The notes under the pieces are model-generated. The model made no database searches. It was not told where the DNA came from and worked only from the letters and a program-made list of their open reading frames with translations. DNA of 17,696 bases from an uncultured Acetobacteraceae bacterium (GTDB lineage: Bacteria; Pseudomonadota; Alphaproteobacteria; Acetobacterales; Acetobacteraceae), in the NCBI GenBank assembly GCA_903839965.1, contig CAIMEK010000804.1:1-17696 (forward strand). Direction: 5' to 3'. The translations under genes were made by a program, and so were the position numbers. The first letter of the stretch is position 1, and each line of letters begins with the position of its first letter. Of the stretch, positions 8,849 to 15,493 are shown in pieces.

Positions 8849-9322
8849 ATGCAACCGGCACCGGCGGCAGGGTTCGCCGCGCGGCGGATCAGCCTGCACT
8901 TCGCCGTCGAAATCGCCGCCCCGCCGGCGGCGATCTTTCCGCTGCTCTGCCCGGTCCGGGAGCACGAATGGCTCCCCGGCTGGCAGGCGGATGTCATTTG
9001 CTCGCAGTCCGGACTTGCCGAGGACAACTGCGTCTTTGCCGCGGAGAACCACCTGTTCGGGCCAGCCATCTACTATATGAGCCGGCACGAGCCGGAACCG
9101 GGCATCGTCCAGTTCGTGATCTTCTATCCGGGCAAGGCCATCCAGAAGCTCGACCTTGCGCTGGCGCCGACGCAGCGCGGCACCCGCTTCAGCATGCGCA
9201 GGACCTATACCGGTCTGAGCGCGGAAGGGAACGCCGCGATCGATCGGATCACCGGGCCGGATTTCCGCCGGCAGTCGGCGGCGTTCACGCGCGCGCTCGC
9301 CGATTTCTGCCGCCACCCCTGA
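8849..9322 (+). CDS. SRPBCC (START-like) domain protein
   Basis: This 157-residue protein is probably soluble. After a short N-terminal extension, the pattern LHFAVEIAAPPAAIFPLLCP followed by EHEWLPGWQADVI matches the opening strand and first helices of the SRPBCC/polyketide-cyclase-like fold (usually a hydrophobic ligand pocket). Strands with GTRFSMRRTYTGLS and a long C-terminal helix follow. The fold is a reasonable call, but the ligand and activity cannot be read from sequence. No signal peptide is apparent. An AGGGGA Shine-Dalgarno at 8835-8840 lies eight bases before the ATG. It lies 49 bp downstream of the ABC exporter on the same strand and could be co-transcribed with it. A functional link is only suggested by position. 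Confidence 0.7.
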   Translation: MQPAPAAGFAARRISLHFAVEIAAPPAAIFPLLCPVREHEWLPGWQADVICSQSGLAEDNCVFAAENHLFGPAIYYMSRHEPEPGIVQFVIFYPGKAIQKLDLALAPTQRGTRFSMRRTYTGLSAEGNAAIDRITGPDFRRQSAAFTRALADFCRHP

Positions 9323-9355
9323 CATCGCGCCGCCGCCGTGGAAAAAATTCCTTGC

Positions 9356-9392
9356 ATGAACCGCCGATCCGCGCTATGAACAAAACGTGAAT
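9356..9392 (+). promoter_or_regulatory. GAAC repeats with LexA-box-like spacing and possible leaderless promoter
   Basis: GAAC at 9378-9381 is followed after seven bases by GAAT at 9389-9392. The alphaproteobacterial LexA (SOS) box is GAAC-N7-GAAC, so this differs by one base. Another GAAC lies about two helical turns upstream, starting at 9358. The same stretch can be read as a promoter: TTGCAT (9352-9357), 17 bp, then TATGAA (9375-9380). That would start transcription near 9387, on the GTG of the next gene. Neither reading is proven, and the match is short enough to arise by chance. Confidence 0.3.
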
Positions 9393-10019
9393 CCACCCCC
9401 CCTCCCGGCCCCGGTCCCGGCCATCCTCCCCGCCCTCACCCCCGACCTCACCGCTCGGCTCGGCGGCCTCTTCATCGCCCTGGTCAAGCTCGTCGCCGCC
9501 TGCTTCGCCCGCCACCCGCGCTTCGCCCTCATCGTCGTCCCGCTCTGCCGCCGGCTCACCCACACGCGCCAGCGCATCGAGCGCATGTTGGCCCGCCTCG
9601 CCGCCGGCAAGCCCGCCCAGCGCCGCTCGCCCCCACCCCGCCCGCACCAGCCCGCGCCACCGCCCGCCGCCGACCGCCCGCGCGTCCCCAGCACCCCGGC
9701 CTGGCTGCTCAAGGCCACCGGCTCCGAGGCCGCCATCATCGGCACCCAACTGGAGGCGCTGCTGGCCGAACCCGCGGTCGCCGACCTGCTCGCCCGCACC
9801 CCGGCGCTGGCGCATCTGCTACATCCGGTGCGCCGCATGCTGGGCATCGCCGTGCTTCCCCCCAAGCCCCGCAAGCCCCGCCAGCCGCGCCTCCGCCGCC
9901 CCCGGCCCCGGCTGTCCGCCCCCCGGCGCGAGCAGCTGCCGGCCTGGCTGCAGGGCCGTCCCCCGACCGCCTCGTTGCAGCCGCTCCCCTGGATGGTCGA
10001 AAAGAAGCGCCGCCCCTGA
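9387..10019 (+). CDS. Uncharacterised Pro/Arg-rich protein
   Basis: This 210-residue protein has no function I recognise. The first 60 residues are largely hydrophobic/helical, with one moderately hydrophobic segment (RLGGLFIALVKLVAACFARH), then RRLTHTRQRIERMLARLAAG. Residues about 77-103 are a proline/arginine linker. A second helical part follows (GSEAAIIGTQLEALLAEPAV to LLHPVRRMLGIAVLP), and the tail is very basic and proline-rich, ending LPWMVEKKRRP. The two-part layout with a variable Pro-rich linker resembles hypothetical proteins I associate with Acetobacteraceae. That is recollection, not a search result. The GTG at 9387 is the start that keeps the whole frame. It has no Shine-Dalgarno, which fits a leaderless message. 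The long open frame and its orderly domains argue for a real gene despite biased composition. Confidence 0.6.
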   Translation: MNPPPLPAPVPAILPALTPDLTARLGGLFIALVKLVAACFARHPRFALIVVPLCRRLTHTRQRIERMLARLAAGKPAQRRSPPPRPHQPAPPPAADRPRVPSTPAWLLKATGSEAAIIGTQLEALLAEPAVADLLARTPALAHLLHPVRRMLGIAVLPPKPRKPRQPRLRRPRPRLSAPRREQLPAWLQGRPPTASLQPLPWMVEKKRRP

Positions 10020-10036
10020 GCCGCGCATAACCACGC

Positions 10037-10062
10037 CGTAAACGTTACGATATCGTAATTAC
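10037..10062. repeat. Perfect palindrome TTACGATATCGTAA with flanking half-sites
   Basis: TTACGATATCGTAA at 10045-10058 is a perfect 14-bp palindrome. CGTAA at 10037-10041, TTACG at 10045-10049 and CGTAA at 10054-10058 alternate, and a further TTAC follows at 10059-10062. It is an AT-rich island in about 70% GC DNA and fills the 39-bp gap between two convergent stop codons, touching the lysE stop. It looks like a dimeric repressor operator, but its place at 3' ends is unusual for one. It is not a GC-rich terminator stem and has no T run. Confidence 0.55.
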
Positions 10063-10670
10063 AATCCCCGCTGCAGTTCCAGCAGCCCGAACGCCGCCAG
10101 CACCAGCCCGGCCGCCCGGTCGATCCAGCGCCGCGCGCGCGCGCCCAGCGCATGGCGGAACAGCGTCACCAGGCCGACCAGGCCGCACCACCACAGCGCC
10201 GAGCCGGCGAACACGCCGCCCACGGTCGCCGCCGCCGTCGCGGCGTCGAAGCCCGACGGCGGCGTCAGCGCCGTGAAGATGGCGGCGAAGGTGATGATCG
10301 TCGGCGGATTGGCCAGCGTCAGCAGCAGCGCGCCCGCGTAGGCCGCCGGCCAGCCGATCTGGCGCATCGGCGCCGCCGGCCGGTCGTCGCCATCGGTGCG
10401 GAACGCCGCGACCCCGAGCCAGACCAGCAGCACTCCCGCCGCGATATGCAGCCCCCGCTGGTGGGAAAACAGAAACGCCGAAACGCCGGCCAGGCCGAGC
10501 GCCGCCACCGCGGCATACGCCCCGTCCGCGGTGGCGATGCCCAGCCCGCTCGCCAGGCCCTGCCGCCACCCGAGCATGAGGGTGCGGCGCATGCACAGCA
10601 GGCTCATCGGCCCGACCGGCGCCGCAACGACAAGGCCGAGCCCGGCCGCCTTGATGATCAGCAGGAGCAT
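10059..10670 (-). CDS. LysE-family amino acid exporter
   Basis: LysE/RhtB-family proteins are six-helix inner-membrane exporters of amino acids and related solutes. The 203-residue protein has the diagnostic start MLLLIIKAAGLGLVVAAPVG with PVGPMSLLCMRRTLMLGWRQGLASGLGIATADGAY, the conserved first loop of the family. Further hydrophobic segments include LANPPTIITFAAIF, where the NP motif is typical. I chose the ATG at 10670 because it gives the standard N-terminus; the frame is open up to 10751, but the extra residues are not family-like. AGG-type purines sit in the GCAGGA-complement region upstream only weakly. The gene is divergent from livH and convergent with the uncharacterised gene before it. 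Its substrate cannot be predicted from sequence alone. Confidence 0.88.
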   Translation of the reverse strand: MLLLIIKAAGLGLVVAAPVGPMSLLCMRRTLMLGWRQGLASGLGIATADGAYAAVAALGLAGVSAFLFSHQRGLHIAAGVLLVWLGVAAFRTDGDDRPAAPMRQIGWPAAYAGALLLTLANPPTIITFAAIFTALTPPSGFDAATAAATVGGVFAGSALWWCGLVGLVTLFRHALGARARRWIDRAAGLVLAAFGLLELQRGL

Positions 10671-10701
10671 GGTCAAGCAGTACTCCGGGTGTCGGGCACG
10701 G

Positions 10702-10730
10702 AAAACCCCGCCGAGGGAATTCCGGCGGGG
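10702..10730 (-). terminator. Intrinsic-terminator-like hairpin in the lysE-side leader
   Basis: Read on the - strand, an exact 8-bp GC stem (arms 10723-10730 and 10706-10713, nine-base loop) is followed by TTTT at 10702-10705. It lies 32 bp upstream of the lysE-family start, not after a gene. It could stop antisense transcription coming from the liv side or act as an attenuator for the exporter. CCGGC (10722-10726) and GCCGG (10737-10741) could form an alternative 5-bp stem that excludes it. On the + strand it is not followed by T residues. Confidence 0.5.
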
Positions 10731-10847
10731 CTGTTGGCCGGTTCGGGTCAACGGGCGAAGCAGGGCGCAGGGTTTTGTCGCGCAACAGTGGCGTGATCGG
10801 GCAGGCTGGTCTATGTCACCGCCCTCGCTCTCTCTGGACCGTCCACG

Positions 10848-11729
10848 ATGCTAGCCCAGCAGCTCGTCAACGGCGTCCTGCTCGGCGCCAGTTATGCCCT
10901 GTTCGCCCTCGGCTTCACGCTGATGTTCGGCGTGCTGCGGGTCATCAACCTGACCTACGGGTTCTATTTTTCCGCCGGCGCTTTCGCCGCCCTTTTCCTT
11001 ACCCGCGATTTCGGCCTCGGCATCTGGCTGGCCCTGCCGCTGGCGGCACTGGCGGCCGGCGCCATCGCGGTGGTGCTGGACTGGCTGCTGCTGGCGCGGC
11101 TGCGCCGGAAGGGTGCCCCCGAGCTGGCCAGCCTGATGGTCACGCTGGGCGGCGTGCTGGCGCTGTATTCCGGCGCAAGTGCCATCCTGGGCTCCGATAT
11201 CCGCCGTCTGCCGCCCGGCCTGGTGGCCGGCGCGCCGTTCGAGCTGTTCGGTCTTCGGGTGACCATGGCGCAACTGCTCATCCTCATCGCCAGCCTGGTG
11301 ATGGTGGGCGCGCTGGTGTGGCTGCTGCGCGGCACGCGGCTCGGGCTGGCAATCCGCGCCATGGCGGAAAAGCCGGACGCCGCCGGGCTGATGGGCATCG
11401 ACACCACGCGCACCGCGGCGCTGGTATCGTTCGTCTCGGGTTGCCTGGCCGGGGCAGGCGGCGTGCTGATCGGGCTCAACTTCAACGCCATCCACCCTTA
11501 CATGGGCGAATCGATGATGCTGCGCGGTTTCGTGGTGGTCATCGTCGGCGGGCTGGGCGACATCCGCGGCGCGCTGATCGCCGGCCTGGCGCTGGGCGTG
11601 GTGGAGGTGCTGACCGCCGGCTACGTGAGTTCCGGCCTGAAGGAGGCGGTCGCCTTCGCCATCCTGGTGGGCGTGTTGTGGACCCGTCCCTCCGGCCTGT
11701 TCGGCCGGCCGGCGCTGCGGCAGGCCTGA
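10848..11729 (+). CDS. livH: Branched-chain amino acid-type ABC transporter permease LivH
   Basis: LivH is one of two membrane subunits of the high-affinity hydrophobic amino acid uptake (HAAT) ABC importers. The 293-residue protein opens with LVNGVLLGASYALFALGFTL and FGVLRVINLTYGFYFSAGAF, the characteristic LivH N-terminus. It carries RGTRLGLAIRAMAEKPDAAGLMGID, the cytoplasmic EAA-like loop that docks the ATPases. Later, GFVVVIVGGLGDIRGALIAG and the terminal LVGVLWTRPSGLFG match the family. About eight hydrophobic segments are visible. It is the first gene of livHMGF. Only a weak GGA precedes the ATG, and I could not identify a convincing promoter in the 177-bp gap shared with the divergent lysE gene. 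Substrate could be Leu/Ile/Val, amides, urea or an aromatic acid; the permease alone does not decide. Confidence 0.92.
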   Translation: MLAQQLVNGVLLGASYALFALGFTLMFGVLRVINLTYGFYFSAGAFAALFLTRDFGLGIWLALPLAALAAGAIAVVLDWLLLARLRRKGAPELASLMVTLGGVLALYSGASAILGSDIRRLPPGLVAGAPFELFGLRVTMAQLLILIASLVMVGALVWLLRGTRLGLAIRAMAEKPDAAGLMGIDTTRTAALVSFVSGCLAGAGGVLIGLNFNAIHPYMGESMMLRGFVVVIVGGLGDIRGALIAGLALGVVEVLTAGYVSSGLKEAVAFAILVGVLWTRPSGLFGRPALRQA

Positions 11730-11732
11730 CCC

Positions 11733-12581
11733 ATGGACATGCCTGTCTGGCTCGACGACTTTCTCTGGACCTACCAGAACCTGGTGCATGCGCTCGGCAT
11801 CAACGGGCTGCTGGCGCTGTCGATGTACGTGGTGCTCGCGGTCGGCCAGCTGTCGCTCGGGCAGGCGGCCTTCATGGGCCTGGGCGCCTATTTCTCCGCG
11901 GTGATGACGCTGAAGTTCGGCCTGCCCTTCGCGATCGTGCTGCCCGCCTCCTGCATCGCCCCGATGCTGTTCGCGCTGGCCATCGGGGTGCCCACGCTGC
12001 GGCTGTCCGGCGTCTACCTGGCAATCGCGACCATCGGGCTCGGCGAGGTGCTGCGCGCCGTCTACATCAACGTGGAATGGCTGGGCGGCGCGCTCGGCCT
12101 GTCCGGCATTCCCGAGCGGGCCGACTTCTGGATGATCTACGGCCTGCTCGCGCTGGCCATCGTCGCCCTCTGGCTGATCGGGCGCAGCGGCATCGGCCGC
12201 GCCATGGAGGCGATCCGCGAGGACGAAACCGCGGCCCAGGTGATGGGCATCGATGTGGCGCGCTACCGGCTCGGCGCGTTGCTGGCCTCCGCCGTGCTGG
12301 CGGGCCTGGCCGGGGCGCTGGGGGCGCATTCCTCCAGCTTCATCGGTCCGAACGAGTACGGCTTCGAGCCGGCCGTTACGATTTTGTCTTTCGCCCTGCT
12401 CGGCGGCATCGGCACGCCCTTCGCGCCCGTGCTGGGGGCCTGGATTCTCACGCTGCTGCCGGAAGTGCTGCGCGGTTTTTCCGACATGCGGCTGGTGTTC
12501 AACGGCGTCATCATCGTGCTCGCCGTGCTGTTCCTGCCGCAGGGGCTGCTGGCGGTGCGCATGCGCCGGCGCGCGGCATGA
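11733..12581 (+). CDS. livM: Branched-chain amino acid-type ABC transporter permease LivM
   Basis: LivM is the second permease of the HAAT importer and pairs with LivH. The 282-residue protein has LSMYVVLAVGQLSLGQAAFMGLGAY near the N-terminus and LRLSGVYLAIATIGLGEVLR in the middle. The ATPase-docking loop is SGIGRAMEAIREDETAAQVMGID, and the C-terminal LLGGIGTPFAPVLGAWILTLLPEVLR completes the LivM pattern. It is at the short end for the family because it lacks the N-terminal extension of E. coli LivM. It starts three bases after the livH stop and its stop overlaps the livG start (ATGA), so the operon is tightly coupled. Confidence 0.92.
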   Translation: MDMPVWLDDFLWTYQNLVHALGINGLLALSMYVVLAVGQLSLGQAAFMGLGAYFSAVMTLKFGLPFAIVLPASCIAPMLFALAIGVPTLRLSGVYLAIATIGLGEVLRAVYINVEWLGGALGLSGIPERADFWMIYGLLALAIVALWLIGRSGIGRAMEAIREDETAAQVMGIDVARYRLGALLASAVLAGLAGALGAHSSSFIGPNEYGFEPAVTILSFALLGGIGTPFAPVLGAWILTLLPEVLRGFSDMRLVFNGVIIVLAVLFLPQGLLAVRMRRRAA

Positions 12582-13381
12582 GCGCGCTGCTGGAAACGCG
12601 GGGGCTGACGCGGCGCTTTGCCGGCCTGCTGGCGGTGGACAGCGTCGACATGACGGTGCAGGCCGACACCGTGCACGCGCTGATCGGGCCGAACGGCGCC
12701 GGCAAGACGACGCTGTTCAACCTGATTTCGGGCCTCGCCGTGCCAAGCCAGGGCAGCGTGCTGTTGCAGGGCCGCGATCTCACCGCGCTGCCGGCCGACC
12801 GGCGCACCGCGCTCGGCCTGGCGCGCACCTTCCAGAACATCCGCATCTTCGGCGCCATGTCGGTGCTGGAGAACGTGCTGACCGGCCTGCACCCCCGCCG
12901 CGCCGCCGGGCTGGTGGCGACGGTGCTGCGCACGCCGGGCTTTCGGCGCGAGGAGCGGGCGCTGGTGGAGCGGGCGCTGGTGGTGCTCGACATGGTGGGG
13001 CTCACCGCGCGCGCCGAGGAGCGTGCGGCCAATTTGTCCTACGGCGAACAGCGGCGGCTGGAGATCGCGCGGGCCATGGCGCCCGGGCCGGCGGTACTGC
13101 TGCTGGACGAGCCGGCGGCGGGGATGAACCCGGCGGAAACCGCGGCCCTGATCGGCCTGGTCCGGCGCATCCGCGGCCTCGGCACCACCGTGCTGCTGGT
13201 CGAACACGACATCGGCTTCGTGATGGACATCTCCGATGTCGTGACCGTGCTGAATTTCGGCCGCCTCATTTTCCAGGGCACGCCGGCGGGAGCGCGGCAG
13301 GCGCCGGAGGTGCTGGAGGCCTATCTTGGCCAAAAGGTGGCCGCCCGGCTGGCCGAACGGGCACGGAGAACCCAGCCGTGA
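12578..13381 (+). CDS. livG: Branched-chain amino acid-type ABC transporter ATP-binding protein LivG
   Basis: LivG is one of two cytoplasmic ATPases energising the LivHM permease. The 267-residue protein has Walker A GPNGAGKTT (residues 37-45) and the family-typical ARTFQNIRIFGAMSVLENVL after it. The signature LSYGEQRRLEIARAM begins at residue 153, Walker B is AVLLLDEPAAGMNPAE, and the switch histidine is in LLVEHDIGFVM. LSYGEQ instead of LSGGQ and the AAGMNP segment are specific to LivG. All ATPase motifs are intact. The ATG overlaps the livM stop (ATGA) and the stop overlaps the livF start (GTGA), consistent with production of equal amounts of the two ATPases. Confidence 0.94.
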   Translation: MSALLETRGLTRRFAGLLAVDSVDMTVQADTVHALIGPNGAGKTTLFNLISGLAVPSQGSVLLQGRDLTALPADRRTALGLARTFQNIRIFGAMSVLENVLTGLHPRRAAGLVATVLRTPGFRREERALVERALVVLDMVGLTARAEERAANLSYGEQRRLEIARAMAPGPAVLLLDEPAAGMNPAETAALIGLVRRIRGLGTTVLLVEHDIGFVMDISDVVTVLNFGRLIFQGTPAGARQAPEVLEAYLGQKVAARLAERARRTQP

Positions 13382-14088
13382 CGACGCTGGTGGTCGAGCG
13401 GCTGCAGGTTTCCTACGGGCGCACGGCCGCGCTCGCCGGCATCGACCTCAGGGTGGACGAGGGCAAGATCGTCTGCCTGATCGGTGCCAATGGCGCCGGC
13501 AAGACCACCACCATGCGCGCGCTGTCCGGCCTGGTGCGTCCGCTCGCGGGGCGCATCATGCTGGATGGCGTCGATATCGCCGGCATGTCGCCGCACCGGA
13601 TCGCGGCGTTGGGCATGCGCCATGTGCCCGAGGGACGCCAGATCTTCGCCGAATTGACGGTGGCCGAAAACCTCGCCGTCGGCGCCTGGCTGGTCGACGG
13701 GGCGGCGGAGATCGCCCGGCGGCGGCAGCAGGTGCTGGAGCGCTTTCCGCGGCTGCGCGAGCGGCTGTCGCAACTGGCGGGGTCGATGTCCGGCGGCGAG
13801 CAGCAGATGCTGGCGCTGGGCCGGGCGTTGATGGGGGCACCGCGGCTGCTGCTGCTGGACGAGCCGAGCATGGGTCTGGCGCCGATGTTCGTCGAGGAGA
13901 TCTTCGGCATCATCGCCGACCTCAGGCGCGAGGGCCGCACCATCCTGCTGGTCGAGCAGAACGCCTCGGCCGCGCTGGAAGTGGCCGACCATGCCTATGT
14001 GCTGGAGACCGGGCGGATCGTTTTGGAGGGCCCGGCGGCGCAGGTGGCGCACGATCCGGCCGTGGTCGCTGCCTATCTGGGAGGCTGA
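13378..14088 (+). CDS. livF: Branched-chain amino acid-type ABC transporter ATP-binding protein LivF
   Basis: LivF forms the ATPase heterodimer with LivG. The 236-residue product shows Walker A GANGAGKTT (residues 36-44) and the LivF-specific HVPEGRQIFAELTVAENL. The signature MSGGEQQMLALGRALM begins at residue 137, Walker B is LLLLDEPSMGLAPM, and LLVEQNASAALEVADHAYVL is the LivF-type switch region in which Gln takes the usual His place. The GTG start at 13378 overlaps the livG stop. No livK binding-protein gene is adjacent on either side. The liv genes are followed after four bases by a dcuC-like gene, and the final codons of livF carry its Shine-Dalgarno. Confidence 0.94.
   Translation: MTTLVVERLQVSYGRTAALAGIDLRVDEGKIVCLIGANGAGKTTTMRALSGLVRPLAGRIMLDGVDIAGMSPHRIAALGMRHVPEGRQIFAELTVAENLAVGAWLVDGAAEIARRRQQVLERFPRLRERLSQLAGSMSGGEQQMLALGRALMGAPRLLLLDEPSMGLAPMFVEEIFGIIADLRREGRTILLVEQNASAALEVADHAYVLETGRIVLEGPAAQVAHDPAVVAAYLGG
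14079..14084 (+). promoter_or_regulatory. Shine-Dalgarno for dcuC inside the end of livF
   Basis: GGGAGG lies eight bases before the GTG at 14093 and within the last codons of livF. It decides the start of the dicarboxylate carrier and shows that this gene is set up for translation from the liv operon message. Confidence 0.75.
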
Positions 14089-14092
14089 TCAA

Positions 14093-15469
14093 GTGTTGAG
14101 TCTGCTGATTGGTGCGGCCATCACCGTCGTTGCCGCGGTGCTGATCATCAAAAACTACCAGCCGCAAACGGTCCTTTTGGTGGCGGGCTTGATCCTGCTG
14201 ACACTGACGGTCGTGCTTTTTCCCGACCAGTCGATTCTGTACCAGAAGGCGAAATCAACGGGCTGGCGGGGGTTCGACGTTTTCTCCTTCGTCAAGGAAT
14301 CGCTGATCACGCAAATCAGCGGAATCGGCCTGATCATCATGGCCGCGGCCGCGTTTGCCGACTACATGGACCATATCGGCGCGACCGCAACGATGGTGCG
14401 CATCTGCATCAAGCCGCTCAGGATGATCAAGGCGTCCTATCTCATCCTGGCGCTGGGGTATGTTCTCGGCCAGTGCCTGCACATCGCCATTCCGAGCGCC
14501 GCCGGGCTTGCCATGCTTTTGCTGGTAACCTTTTTCCCGATGCTGGTGTCGCTCGGCATCAGCAAACCCGCTGCCGCGGCGATGATCGCCCTCACCTCGT
14601 TCATGGACCTGGGCCCGGCGGTGGGAACGGCGAACCTTGCCGCCAAAACGTCCGGCATGCCGGCGGCGACATATTTCGTGCAGCACCAAATTCCCATCGC
14701 GGTATGGGTCATCGGCGTGGTCGCCGTCCTGATCTTTTTCACCGCCCGGTATTTTGACCGCAACAGGGATACCGACATTCTTCAGGCGCAGGCGGAAGCT
14801 TCGGCGAGCGGGCAGGGCCGGAATGAAGCTCCGGGTTTCTATGCGATCCTGCCGCTGGTTCCGATCGTGGTCATTCTGGTGTTCAGTCCGCTCGTTATCA
14901 AGCAAGTGGACATGGATGTCGTCACCGCGATGATCTTCGGATCGGTTCTGGGGCTGCTCTGCGAACTGGCAATCAAACGGGACGCGAAGGCCGTCTTCAA
15001 AGGGTTCCAGGTGTTTTTCAAAGGCATCGGTTCCAGCTTCGCCAGCGTGGTTTCCCTGCTGGTCTGTGCCGATGTGTTCGCGCAGGGTCTGCAGGCGATC
15101 GGGGCCGTGGGCATCATGATCGATTCCGTGCGGAATGCCGGATTCGGCGTCAATCTGATGGCCGTCGTCATGACCCTGATGGTTGGCGTTACCGCGATGA
15201 TCACCGGCTCGGGGGTTGCGGCTTTCTTCGCATTCTCGGGTCTGGCTCCGGGCATCGCGACCAAGTTCGGCGTCAGTGCCGTGACGATGGTGCTCCCCAT
15301 GCAGTTGATGGCCGGAATGGGGCGGGCAATTTCACCGGTCGCCGGCGTTATCATCGCGGTCAGCAAAGCCGGGGAATGCCTGCCGTTCGAAATCGTCAGG
15401 CGCACCATCATCCCCGCTTTGGGCGGAATAGCCACGATGTTGCTGCTGAATTATGTCCTCAACGGCTGA
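14093..15469 (+). CDS. DcuC-family C4-dicarboxylate carrier
   Basis: DcuC carriers are inner-membrane transporters, best known in E. coli for succinate efflux during fermentation. The 458-residue protein has about ten hydrophobic segments. Family-typical stretches are FYAILPLVPIVVILVF, ADVFAQGLQAIGAVGI, MITGSGVAAFFAFSGLAPGI and the C-terminal GRAISPVAGVIIAVSKAGE with PFEIVRRTIIPAL. These line up with E. coli DcuC as I recall it. The frame extends upstream into livF to 13991, but the GTG at 14093 has GGGAGG eight bases before it and gives a hydrophobic family-like N-terminus. Base composition differs from the neighbours: three 60-base lines counted by hand give about 55-58% GC against about 73% in livF, with more A/T-ending codons. 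This suggests a transferred gene. Substrate direction is not deducible. Confidence 0.88.
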   Translation: MLSLLIGAAITVVAAVLIIKNYQPQTVLLVAGLILLTLTVVLFPDQSILYQKAKSTGWRGFDVFSFVKESLITQISGIGLIIMAAAAFADYMDHIGATATMVRICIKPLRMIKASYLILALGYVLGQCLHIAIPSAAGLAMLLLVTFFPMLVSLGISKPAAAAMIALTSFMDLGPAVGTANLAAKTSGMPAATYFVQHQIPIAVWVIGVVAVLIFFTARYFDRNRDTDILQAQAEASASGQGRNEAPGFYAILPLVPIVVILVFSPLVIKQVDMDVVTAMIFGSVLGLLCELAIKRDAKAVFKGFQVFFKGIGSSFASVVSLLVCADVFAQGLQAIGAVGIMIDSVRNAGFGVNLMAVVMTLMVGVTAMITGSGVAAFFAFSGLAPGIATKFGVSAVTMVLPMQLMAGMGRAISPVAGVIIAVSKAGECLPFEIVRRTIIPALGGIATMLLLNYVLNG

Positions 15470-15493
15470 CGCCAATCCGCCGGCCGCTTCCGG

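Noticed and set aside
6538..9069. 843-residue open frame on the - strand opposite the ABC exporter
   Set aside because: It is a codon-bias shadow; the + strand frame carries all ABC transporter motifs.
10037..10062. Palindrome as a bidirectional terminator
   Set aside because: The stem is AT-rich, has no loop and no T run on either side, so it is unlikely to terminate transcription.
10045..10785. 246-residue - strand frame overlapping the LysE gene
   Set aside because: It is out of frame with the recognised LysE protein and Arg/Gly-rich. Its upstream part covers the hairpin leader but has no convincing start or Shine-Dalgarno.
10851..12329. 492-residue open frame on the - strand opposite livH and livM
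   Set aside because: His/Gln/Gly-rich shadow frame across two genes with clear permease motifs.
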